This document shows positions 5,503 through 12,447 of a stretch of DNA of 17,588 nucleotides, piece after piece. The notes under the pieces were generated by a model, which made no database searches, had not been told where the DNA came from, and saw only the letters and a program-made list of their open reading frames with translations. The stretch covers positions 1 through 17,588 of the forward strand of contig CAZRIP010000084.1 in the NCBI GenBank assembly GCA_964600165.1, given 5' to 3'. Numbering within the stretch: the first letter of the stretch is position 1; each line of letters begins with the position of its first letter. This DNA comes from CAZRIP01 sp964600165. Lineage in GTDB: Bacteria; Elusimicrobiota; Elusimicrobia; UBA1565; UBA9628. A program made the position numbers and the translations under genes.

Positions 5503-6405
5503 TTAGAGTCGCTCGGCGGCCGCGATGGCCGCGGAGAGGATCTTGCGCAGCGTGTCCACCTTCTGCTGCTCGACGGCGGAGCGCTTGCCGGCCTGCTGGG
5601 CCACCTCGCGCGAGACGTTGAGCTTGGCGCCGCTCATCTTCAGGCGCGTGCGGACCTCGGCTTCCTCGGCGCGCAGGGAGGCGACGCGCGCGGAGTCGTT
5701 GGACGCCGCGGCGCCCTTGAGCTTCTCGAGCACGACCTCGAGGTCTTTTTGCAGCGCGTCGTAGGCGCCCTGGTCGTTGGCGTAGGTCTTCTGGCGCGCG
5801 GCGGCGAGCTTGGCCGGGTCGGACATCTGCTCGTCGCAGGCTTTCGCCTGGGCGACCATGGTCTTGAGGTTGGCGAGGGCCTCGTCCTTCTCCGGTCCGG
5901 AGAGGCCGGCCGTCTTCGCCGTCATCTTCTTCAGCGCGTCGGCGAGCTTGTAGCCGTCGCCGACGGCGGCGATGTAGGCGAACGAGACGACCTTGGAGAG
6001 ATACGCGTCGTTTTTCGCCATGTGGCCGTGGTCCATCAGCATCTTGATCGACAGGCCGGGCGTCGCCGCGAGGGCGTCCTGGCCGTCCAAGATGCGCAGC
6101 TTGCCGAGCTCACCCGGCTGAAGTATGAAGTCGTTGGCGGCGCCGTTGGGCGCCGCTACGCGCGTCGTCATCTTGGTCAGGAACTGGCGCTCGATCGACA
6201 TCGTGATGTCGGCGAGGTTCGAGGATTCGATGCCCATGCCGACGATGTGGCCCAGGTAGGGCGTGTTCGCGTCGGCGGAGGAGAAGTTCGCCTCGTTGGT
6301 GGCGTACTTCTTGACGCCGGCGATGATCCGCTTCTCCGCCTCCTCGGGCGAGATCGTGTTGAGGTCGGTGGCCTCGATGACGGCTTCCTTGCGCTTGAAC
6401 GCCAT
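5503..6405 (-). CDS. Unrecognised 300-aa soluble protein in the lipid operon
   Basis: No family was recognised. There is no signal peptide and no membrane segment. The N-terminal half (about 20-170) is mixed, with motifs such as SPEEAEKRIIAGVKKYA, GQDALAATPGLSIKMLMDHGH and KVVSFAYIAAVGDG. The C-terminal half (about 170-300) is charged, Ala/Lys/Glu-rich and probably helical or coiled coil. It has no DSL phosphopantetheine site, so it is not an obvious carrier protein. The ATG at 6405 has a very good Shine-Dalgarno (AGGAGG, 9 nt upstream). An extended -10 promoter lies about 30 nt before it, so this gene can start a sub-operon with the acyltransferase/PPTase and carbonic anhydrase genes. Confidence 0.75.
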   Translation of the reverse strand: MAFKRKEAVIEATDLNTISPEEAEKRIIAGVKKYATNEANFSSADANTPYLGHIVGMGIESSNLADITMSIERQFLTKMTTRVAAPNGAANDFILQPGELGKLRILDGQDALAATPGLSIKMLMDHGHMAKNDAYLSKVVSFAYIAAVGDGYKLADALKKMTAKTAGLSGPEKDEALANLKTMVAQAKACDEQMSDPAKLAAARQKTYANDQGAYDALQKDLEVVLEKLKGAAASNDSARVASLRAEEAEVRTRLKMSGAKLNVSREVAQQAGKRSAVEQQKVDTLRKILSAAIAAAERL

Positions 6406-6435
6406 TTCTTGATGCCTCCTGATGAAAGGTCGGTT

Positions 6436-6444
6436 ATTATATCA
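6436..6444 (-). promoter_or_regulatory. Extended -10 promoter inside the lipid operon
   Basis: The minus-strand sequence TGATATAAT holds a perfect TATAAT (6441-6436) preceded by TG-N, the extended -10 form that does not need a good -35. None is seen at the right distance. It lies in the 53-bp gap after the FabF-like gene, the largest gap in the operon, about 30 nt before the ATG at 6405. Confidence 0.6.
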
Positions 6445-6458
6445 AAACGGCGGGAGGC

Positions 6459-7772
6459 TCAGCCTTCCCAGCGCTTGAACAGCAGGCAGCCGTTGACGTC
6501 GCCAAAGCCAAAGGAGGCCTTGATGACGTAATCGAGCTTCTTGCCCTCGACGAGCGCGTGCGGGATGCTGGCCGCGATCTTCTGGATCTCCGGGTGCACG
6601 TTGTCGCTGTTGATCGACGGGTGGACGTAGCCGTGGACGAGCTGGTCGACGACGGCGACGCTCTCGAGCGCGCCGGCGGCGCCGAGGGTGTGCCCGATCA
6701 TCGATTTGGTCGATTGGATCAGCGGGAACTTGTCCAGAGGCAGGCCGAGGGCCTTGATCCAGCTGCCGACCTCGCGCGGGTCGGCGCCGGTCGAGGTCAA
6801 ATGACCGTTGATCAGGCTGATCTTGGCGGGGTCGACGCCGGAGTCTTGCAGCACGCGCTTGATGCAGCGCGCCACGCCGTCCGGGTTCGGGAAGGTCATC
6901 GTGCCGCCGTCGCGCTGGCCGCCCGAGTTGCAGTACGCGGCGACGAGCTCGGCCAACGGCTTGGCGCCGCGCTTGTGGGCGTGCTCGAGCGTCTCGAGCC
7001 GCAAGACGCCCGCGCCGCCCGCCGGCACGAAGCCGCAGGCGCCCGCGCCCATCGGCTGGCTGCCTTTCTCGGGCATGTCGTTGAACTTCGAGCACAGCAC
7101 GTCGCGCATCGCGTCGAAGCCCGCCCAGATGCCGTAGTGGGTGCCCTCGGCGCCGCCCGCGTACATGGACTCCGCGTAGCCGAGCTGGATGTGCTTCCAC
7201 GCCTCGAAAATGGCCTCGGTCCCGGTATTGCATGCGGAGGAATTCGAGCTGACCTGGCCTCCGACGCCGAGGAACTTGCCGATGGCGACGGAGACGGCGC
7301 TGTTCATGACCTTCGGGACGATGTCCGTGCCGACGGGCATGCAGCCGCGGCCGGGCTCTTGCGACTCGGCTTCGGACATCACCGGGCCCAATTCCTCGAA
7401 GATCGTGTCCATGCCGCCGATGCCGCAGCCGATGATGGCGCCGGTGTCCCAGTCGACCGGGTTGTTCTGATAGCCTTTGAGCAGGTCGAGCTCGACGCCG
7501 GACATCCGCGCGCACTCGACGCCGGCGAGCGCGGCGTAGACCATGGCCTCGGAGAGCTTGTGGAAGTCGGCCGCGGGGATCGTCTTCAAGATCGTGTCCT
7601 CGTCCAAGTCGGGCACGCCGCCGATCTGCGACGCGAAGTTCAGCTTTTTCAACGGCTCTTGATGAGAAATCCCGGACTTGCCGGCCTTGAGCGCGGCGCG
7701 GTACGCCGGCACGCCGACGCCGTTGGGCGCGACGGCGCCCAGGCCCGTGATCACGACGCGTTTGGTGGTCAT
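6459..7772 (-). CDS. FabF-like beta-ketoacyl-ACP synthase (KAS II type)
   Basis: The 437-aa condensing enzyme extends acyl-ACP with malonyl-ACP. The start MTTKRVVITGLGAVAPNGVG is typical of FabF. The catalytic triad is C181 (SSNSSACNTGTEA), H324 (INGHLTSTGAD) and H361 (KSMIGHTLGAAGALE), with K356 also present. The loop at H324 differs from the usual NAHGTSTP-x-(N/G)-D: Gly is replaced by Leu and Pro by Gly, so this is a divergent specialised branch rather than the housekeeping FabF. The ATG overlaps the dehydratase stop (ATGA) and has GGAG 8 nt upstream. It works with the neighbouring ketoreductase, dehydratase and enoyl reductase. Confidence 0.92.
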   Translation of the reverse strand: MTTKRVVITGLGAVAPNGVGVPAYRAALKAGKSGISHQEPLKKLNFASQIGGVPDLDEDTILKTIPAADFHKLSEAMVYAALAGVECARMSGVELDLLKGYQNNPVDWDTGAIIGCGIGGMDTIFEELGPVMSEAESQEPGRGCMPVGTDIVPKVMNSAVSVAIGKFLGVGGQVSSNSSACNTGTEAIFEAWKHIQLGYAESMYAGGAEGTHYGIWAGFDAMRDVLCSKFNDMPEKGSQPMGAGACGFVPAGGAGVLRLETLEHAHKRGAKPLAELVAAYCNSGGQRDGGTMTFPNPDGVARCIKRVLQDSGVDPAKISLINGHLTSTGADPREVGSWIKALGLPLDKFPLIQSTKSMIGHTLGAAGALESVAVVDQLVHGYVHPSINSDNVHPEIQKIAASIPHALVEGKKLDYVIKASFGFGDVNGCLLFKRWEG

Positions 7773-8260
7773 TTCAGAGTCTCCGAGTCCTTGGGGACCC
7801 ACATGCCGCTCGTGACCCCCGTGAAGATCGTCTCGCCGTCCTTCGGCCCGCCCTCGAACTGGATCTCGACCTCGGCGACGAGCTTGTTGTTGCGGAAATA
7901 GCCTTCCTCGCCGAACTGCGCCATGCACAAGACGGTCTCGCCGGGGCGGACCATCTTCTTGAAGACGCCCTTGTCGACCTGCGTGAAAAAGCCGACCATC
8001 TGCCGCAGCTCGTCCTCGCTGACCTTGTGCGCCATCTGATAGATGCCCCAGGCCACGTTGCCGGTCTGCGCGCACATCTCGATCATCTTGACGCCCGGCA
8101 CGACGGGGTTGCCCGGGAAGTGCCCCGCGCAGTCCTCGTCTTTCCAAGTGTAGCGCGCGAGAATGTGCTCCTCGTCCATTTCGACGATCTCGTCGATGAA
8201 GCGCATCGGCCGCTGCTGCGGGACGCGCGCGAGGACTTCCGCCTTGGTGAGGTCGTTCAT
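7769..8260 (-). CDS. FabZ-like 3-hydroxyacyl-ACP dehydratase (hotdog fold)
   Basis: The 163-aa single hotdog domain dehydrates 3-hydroxyacyl-ACP to the 2-enoyl form. The FabZ/FabA signature GHFPGNPVVPGVKMIE is present, with catalytic H47 and E61 at the spacing seen in FabZ (14 residues). The N-terminal part (RPMRFIDEI) matches the FabZ start PHR-PFLL-ID. A GTG at 8281 would add seven residues but falls in the loop of a hairpin (8271-8294), so the ATG at 8260 is preferred. Neither start has a Shine-Dalgarno. The gene overlaps the following FabF-like gene by 4 nt. Confidence 0.88.
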   Translation of the reverse strand: MNDLTKAEVLARVPQQRPMRFIDEIVEMDEEHILARYTWKDEDCAGHFPGNPVVPGVKMIEMCAQTGNVAWGIYQMAHKVSEDELRQMVGFFTQVDKGVFKKMVRPGETVLCMAQFGEEGYFRNNKLVAEVEIQFEGGPKDGETIFTGVTSGMWVPKDSETLK

Positions 8261-8270
8261 AGATCGAGTT

Positions 8271-8294
8271 TCGACTATCACCGGGGATAGTCGA
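8271..8294 (-). other. Perfect 9-bp hairpin between the fabG-like and fabZ-like genes
   Basis: TCGACTATC (8271-8279) and GATAGTCGA (8286-8294) are exact inverted repeats around a 6-nt loop. The hairpin starts 2 nt after the ketoreductase stop codon (8299-8297) and ends 11 nt before the dehydratase ATG. No T-run follows on the minus strand, so it is not a standard terminator. It could stabilise or process the mRNA or tune the translation of the dehydratase. Confidence 0.6.
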
Positions 8295-8296
8295 GA

Positions 8297-9025
8297 TTAA
8301 AGGATCATCCCTCCGTCGACGCTCAAGATCGCGCCGTTGATGTAGTCGTTCTCGACGAGCTGGCAGACCGCCGACGCGACGGCCTCGGCCGTGCCGAACG
8401 CGCCGAGCGCGATCTGGCCCTTGATCTTATCGCGCATCGCGTCGTCGATGCCCGCGGTCATCGCCGTCTCGATGAAGCCGGGCGCGACGGCGTTGACGCG
8501 CACGCCGCGCGGGCCGAGCTCGAAGGCGAACTGGCGCGTGAGCTCCTCCATCGCCGCCTTGCTCGCGCGGTAGAGCGCGGAGCCGACGAGCGACTTGCGC
8601 GCGAGGACCGAGCTGACGTTGACGATCACGCCCGAGCCCGCGCCCATCATCTCCTTGCCGAAGTCCTTCATCAGGAAGGCGCAGGAGCGCAGGTTGACGT
8701 TGATGAGCGAATCGAACGCCTGCTCGCTGATCATGATCGCCGGCTCGTGCGGCTTGTCGACGCCGGCGTTGTTGACGAGGACGTACGGGTTGCCCTCGGT
8801 CAGCACGGCGTCGAGCAGCTTCTTGCGGCCTTCCGTCGTCGAGACGTCGGCCTTGACGATAAAAGACTCCGGGATCTCGGCCTGGACTTCCTTGGCCTTG
8901 GCCTCGTTGCCGTTGTAATGCAGGCACAAGCGCAGCGCGCCCTCGGATTTCTCGTGCAGCATCTTGGCGATGGCGCGGCCGATGCCGCCCGACGCGCCGG
9001 TGACGACGGCGATGTCCTTGCTCAT
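8297..9025 (-). CDS. FabG-like 3-oxoacyl-ACP reductase (classical SDR)
   Basis: This 242-aa classical short-chain dehydrogenase reduces 3-oxoacyl-ACP to 3-hydroxyacyl-ACP with NAD(P)H. It has the dinucleotide motif TGASGGIG (residues 9-16), NNAG (85-88), Ser138/139 and the catalytic Y152-x3-K156 (LYRASK), followed by RVNAVAPGFIET and a C-terminal SVDGG. Length and motifs fit FabG closely. The ATG at 9025 overlaps the stop codon of the upstream M23-type gene (ATGA) and has GGGAG 7 nt upstream. Its place between a dehydratase and ketosynthases supports a role in acyl-chain reduction rather than sugar or steroid metabolism. Confidence 0.92.
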   Translation of the reverse strand: MSKDIAVVTGASGGIGRAIAKMLHEKSEGALRLCLHYNGNEAKAKEVQAEIPESFIVKADVSTTEGRKKLLDAVLTEGNPYVLVNNAGVDKPHEPAIMISEQAFDSLINVNLRSCAFLMKDFGKEMMGAGSGVIVNVSSVLARKSLVGSALYRASKAAMEELTRQFAFELGPRGVRVNAVAPGFIETAMTAGIDDAMRDKIKGQIALGAFGTAEAVASAVCQLVENDYINGAILSVDGGMIL

Positions 9026-9939
9026 TTCTGGGCTCCCACCGAGTCCTCGTAGTCGACGCGCGCCTGATCTTTGGCGGCGCCGTTGTGGATGACGTCTTTA
9101 AAAGTGATGGGCCAAGCGTCGGCCGTTCTGCGGGGCAGGGAGTCGAACGCCTCGATGTGCAGGTGCGGCTCGGTCGAGTGGCCGGACGTGCCGACTTGCG
9201 CGAGCGGCTGGCCCGCCTTGACGCGGTCGCCTTCCTTGACGAGGACGCTGCCCGGCTTGAAGTGGCACAGGTAGACGTACTCGGCGTCCGAGACCTTCAG
9301 CAGCACGTGGTTGCCGTCGGTCACGGCGGGCTCGGCGATCGGGGCGTCGGGCTCGCCGTCGGAGGCCTCGACGATCGTGCCCGCGGCGGGGGAAAGCACC
9401 GTCTTGCCGTAGGCGAAGTAGGCCGCCGCGTCGGCGCGCGAGCCCTTATACGTCGCGCCGTCGCGCATGATCCTCAAATCCAAGGCGAAGCGCTGCGAGC
9501 GCGCGACCTTGTGGTGCGTGCCCGTCGCCAGCCACTCGTCGCCGGCGGCGAACGGGAAGCGCAGCGGCCGCGGGATCGCGTCCTTGTCGTGCTTGGCGGG
9601 ATAGTCCACCGTCGCGCCCTCGGTCCTCACCGACATGCCGGCGATCTTGCCGTCATCGGCGTAGTAGACGTCCCACTTGTAGACGAACGCCGCGTCGTAG
9701 AACTGCGCGTTGAAGCTGTTTTGCGAGGACGCTTGGCGCACGAGCTTGACCGGCTTGATCGGGGCGAGCAGCGCCGTGAACTGCTCAAAAGGCCACTTCG
9801 CGCGCCAAGAATCCTCGATCTGCTCGTACATGGCTTGGTAGTCGCCCTTCTTCCACAGCTCGAAGAAGGCCTTGGACCTCTCGGCCGGAAGATCGGCGGC
9901 GAACGCGGGCATGGCGGCGAGGAGGATCGGCAAGATCAA
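9022..9939 (-). CDS. Secreted M23-type (LytM) metallopeptidase-like protein
   Basis: The start is a TTG at 9939 overlapping the upstream stop (TTGA). The 305-aa protein has a short signal peptide (LPILLAAMPAFA-AD). Residues about 17-105 form a small alpha/beta domain resembling DUF3887-type modules (FFELWKKGDYQAMYEQI). The C-terminal half is an M23 domain: GTIVEASDG, DGNHVLLK, VYLCHFKPGSV, VKEGDRVKAGQPLAQVGTSG and the HxH motif PHLHIE (zinc ligand). The usual first motif HxxxD reads RFALD here, so the Asp ligand remains but the first His is replaced by Arg. The protein may be a degenerate peptidase or a peptidoglycan-binding or activator protein in the envelope. Its presence inside a lipid operon points to an envelope destination for the product. 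Confidence 0.85.
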   Translation of the reverse strand: MILPILLAAMPAFAADLPAERSKAFFELWKKGDYQAMYEQIEDSWRAKWPFEQFTALLAPIKPVKLVRQASSQNSFNAQFYDAAFVYKWDVYYADDGKIAGMSVRTEGATVDYPAKHDKDAIPRPLRFPFAAGDEWLATGTHHKVARSQRFALDLRIMRDGATYKGSRADAAAYFAYGKTVLSPAAGTIVEASDGEPDAPIAEPAVTDGNHVLLKVSDAEYVYLCHFKPGSVLVKEGDRVKAGQPLAQVGTSGHSTEPHLHIEAFDSLPRRTADAWPITFKDVIHNGAAKDQARVDYEDSVGAQK

Positions 9940-10433
9940 GCCTTGGCCCCGGGCGTCTCCGCCTTCTTGTGGGGCTTGATGGTCCCGAGGATTCCCGCGC
10001 AGACGAGCCGGTCCTCGGCCGGGCAGGCGGCCTTGAGCACGCGGCCTTGGAACGGCACGAAGATGAAGGTGAACTCGCGCGCCGTGCGGCCGTTGGAGAA
10101 CCAGTACGCGACGGCGCCGTTTTTGAGGGTCGCGGACCGCAGCGTGGAGGGCTTGAACGCCATGTTGCCCTTGTTGTGCTCGATGAACGCCTTGCGCTCG
10201 CGCGCGCCGGTCTCCTTGGCGTCGACGCCGTCGACGGGGATGATCAGGAGCACGGGGAGGGGCTCGCCGCGCTTTTCCAGCGCGAGGTAAGGACGCGCCG
10301 GGCCCGCTTTGGAGAACGCCGCGGGCTGCACGATCGTCAGGCCAGAAGGGAGGTCGACGGAGAACAGGCCGTCGTAGGACTTCGCGGTCCCGGCGAACGA
10401 CGAGGCGGCGAGCAGGACGAGCGTCGCGAGCAT
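9936..10433 (-). CDS. Small secreted protein of unknown function
   Basis: This 165-aa protein has a signal peptide (MLATLVLLAASSFAG-TAKS) and a single soluble domain with beta-strand-like segments (GLFSVDLPSGLTIV, PLPVLLIIPVD, AVAYWFSNG, EFTFIFVPFQGRVLKAAC). Two cysteines near the C terminus (AACPAEDRLVCAG) may form a disulfide. No family was recognised; the fold pattern recalls small periplasmic proteins that begin with a similar 'F.v.lP.gw.' strand. The ATG overlaps the stop codon of the upstream ketosynthase (ATGA) and uses GGAGG, 7 nt upstream, which is encoded in that gene's last codons. The gene also overlaps the M23-type gene by 4 nt. Confidence 0.75.
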   Translation of the reverse strand: MLATLVLLAASSFAGTAKSYDGLFSVDLPSGLTIVQPAAFSKAGPARPYLALEKRGEPLPVLLIIPVDGVDAKETGARERKAFIEHNKGNMAFKPSTLRSATLKNGAVAYWFSNGRTAREFTFIFVPFQGRVLKAACPAEDRLVCAGILGTIKPHKKAETPGAKA

Positions 10434-11437
10434 CAGAGCACCTCCATGTAGCCGCCGCCCCAGGCCAAGCCGGCGCCGAGCACGGCGTAGACGATCTGGT
10501 CGCCTTTTTTGAGAGAGTCGAGCTTCTGCGCGAGCACCGACGGGCAGCCGGCCGCGGCGATGTTGCCTTGCGCGCGGACGTTCGTGAGGTGGCGCTCCAT
10601 CGGCAGATTGAGATGGTCGACGATGGACTTCTGCATGATGAGGTTCGCCTGATGGCCGACGGTGTAGACGGATTCGGCGTAGAGCCCCTTGATCTCGGCG
10701 ACGCGCTCGTACATCTCGCACGACTTGCGGATCGAGAACGCGCGCACGGCCGAGCCGTTCTGGTTGAAATAGGCGCTCATGTTGAGCGTGATCTCGTCGG
10801 CGGCCTCGGGGCGCGTCCCGAAGATCAGAGGCTCGACGAGAAGCCGGCCGGGGTGGCGCGTCGAGAAGACCTGCGCCGACGCGCCGTCGCCGAGGATGTA
10901 TCCGTCGACGCTGTGCGCGGAATAATCGACGCGCGTCGTGTAGCAGCTCGTCTGGACGCAGAGCACGAACTCCGGCACGCGCTCTTCGCGCATGTCGGCG
11001 AGGACCTTGGCGTGCAGCGCGAAGGAAGAGCAAGCCGAATTCATGTCCGTGTGCGGGCCGGAGCCCACGCCGAGAGCCTGGGCGATGCGCGTGGCCGTGT
11101 TAGGCACGTTGTCGAACACCGTGTCACAGGCGGCGATCACCCAGCCCACCTGCTGGGGACTCACGCCGGCCTTCTGTAGCGCCTCGCGCGCCGCTTGGAC
11201 GCCCAGGGTAACGGGCGTCTGGCCGTTCTGCCGCGCGAGGGCGATGGCCTTATCCGGGTCGGCGTTTTTCGTCTCGCGCAGGTATTCTTTAGAGAGCGAC
11301 GTATAACGGAGATCGATGCCCAGGCGCGACTCGCACCAATCCGGGCTTTTCTCCAGGCCCACTTCCTCGTGCAGGAAGTTATTATCGAGCGGCGTCGTGG
11401 CCAAGGCCGTTCCCAGGCCGAGAATCTGGAGGCTCAC
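10433..11437 (-). CDS. FabH-type ketosynthase (KAS III-like), second tandem copy
   Basis: This 334-aa thiolase-fold condensing enzyme keeps the KAS III catalytic triad: C136 (MNSACSSFA), H262 (VGHQANL) and N292 (AQGNIAAAG). Such enzymes join an acyl-CoA or acyl-ACP to malonyl-ACP and usually start a chain. The start is a GTG at 11437 that shares one nucleotide with the stop of the first copy (TAGTG) and has GGAGG 7 nt upstream. It is clearly a paralogue of the gene at 11437-12435: both begin ILGLG, share the block TPVTLGV-AA, and end AWGGGYMEV. Differences near the substrate-binding loops (for example IAACDTVFDN here versus VANNDTPFET) suggest they accept different substrates. Confidence 0.9.
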   Translation of the reverse strand: MSLQILGLGTALATTPLDNNFLHEEVGLEKSPDWCESRLGIDLRYTSLSKEYLRETKNADPDKAIALARQNGQTPVTLGVQAAREALQKAGVSPQQVGWVIAACDTVFDNVPNTATRIAQALGVGSGPHTDMNSACSSFALHAKVLADMREERVPEFVLCVQTSCYTTRVDYSAHSVDGYILGDGASAQVFSTRHPGRLLVEPLIFGTRPEAADEITLNMSAYFNQNGSAVRAFSIRKSCEMYERVAEIKGLYAESVYTVGHQANLIMQKSIVDHLNLPMERHLTNVRAQGNIAAAGCPSVLAQKLDSLKKGDQIVYAVLGAGLAWGGGYMEVL

Positions 11438-12435
11438 TACTGGACCTCCATGTAGCCGCCGCCCCAGGCGAGGCCGGAGCCGAGCACGGCGTAGACGATC
11501 GGATCGCCCTTGTGGAGTTTCTCGAGGCTCTGCGCGATCGCCGACGGCGCGCCCGCCGCGGCGATGTTGCCCTGGTTCTGCACGTTGCGCAGGTGCTTTT
11601 CCGGCGGCAGGTGCAGGTGGCCGATGATCGAGTTCTGCATCACGAAGTTCGCCTGGTGGGCGACCGTCCAGGTCTTTTCCGCGTAAAGCGATCTTTTCAG
11701 CGCGATCTGCTCGAACATCTCGCAGGTCTTCCTGATGGAAAACTCGCGCACGGCCGCGCCGTTCTGCGTGAAGTGGCCGCAGGCGTCGATCGTGATGTCG
11801 TCGGCGCCGGCCGGGTTCGTCTCGAAGACCATGGGCTCTACCGTCAATCGGCCTTGATGCCTCGCGGAAACCACTTGCGCCGCCGCGCCGTCGCCCCAGA
11901 TGTAGCCGTCGATGGATTTCGCGGAGTAGTCGGTGCGCACGGTGTAACACGACGTCTGCACGCACAAGACGAACGGGGGCAGCTTCTCCTCCATGTCGGA
12001 GAGCATCTGCATGTGGCGCGCGAACGACGAGCACGCGGAGTTGACGTCGCAGTGCGCGCCGCCGCCGACGCCGAGCTGCTTGGCGATGAAATTGGCCGTG
12101 GACGGGATCGTCTCGAAGGGCGTGTCGTTGTTGGCGACGACGAGGCCGACGTGCTCGGGACGGATGCCGGCCATCGCCAGCGCCTTCTTGGCGGCCTTGA
12201 CGCCGAGCGTCACGGGCGTCTCGCCGTGCGCGCGCGCGAAGACGATGGCCTGCTGCGGGTCCTGGTTCTTCGTCTTGAGGATGTACTCTTTCGACAGGAC
12301 GGAGAAGCGCCGGTTGATCCCGAGGCGCGAGTCCACCCAGTCCTGGCCCCGCTCGAGGCCGACTTCTTTGTGAAGGAAGTCGTTGGTGAGCTCGGTGGCG
12401 GGAAGCTGCCAGCCGAGCCCGAGGATGTTGAGCAT
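11437..12435 (-). CDS. FabH-type ketosynthase (KAS III-like), first tandem copy
   Basis: The 332-aa paralogue of the following gene has an intact KAS III triad: C135 (VNSACSSFA), H260 (VAHQANF) and N290 (NQGNIAAAG). The C-terminal GLAWGGGYMEVQ is the usual FabH ending (GGGltWG-type). The ATG at 12435 lies 12 nt after the enoyl reductase stop and has no visible Shine-Dalgarno (CTCCCCCTTTC precedes it), unlike the second copy. Because both copies retain all catalytic residues, they could form two homodimers with different primers or one heterodimer. Membership of the thiolase superfamily is clear; whether it primes chains like FabH or performs head-to-head condensation like OleA cannot be told from sequence. 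Confidence 0.9.
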   Translation of the reverse strand: MLNILGLGWQLPATELTNDFLHKEVGLERGQDWVDSRLGINRRFSVLSKEYILKTKNQDPQQAIVFARAHGETPVTLGVKAAKKALAMAGIRPEHVGLVVANNDTPFETIPSTANFIAKQLGVGGGAHCDVNSACSSFARHMQMLSDMEEKLPPFVLCVQTSCYTVRTDYSAKSIDGYIWGDGAAAQVVSARHQGRLTVEPMVFETNPAGADDITIDACGHFTQNGAAVREFSIRKTCEMFEQIALKRSLYAEKTWTVAHQANFVMQNSIIGHLHLPPEKHLRNVQNQGNIAAAGAPSAIAQSLEKLHKGDPIVYAVLGSGLAWGGGYMEVQ

Positions 12436-12447
12436 GAAAGGGGGAGC

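Noticed and set aside
6558..7901. 447-codon open frame on the plus strand
   Set aside because: It is antisense to the FabF-like and FabZ-like genes, which have full catalytic residues. No protein family is visible in it.
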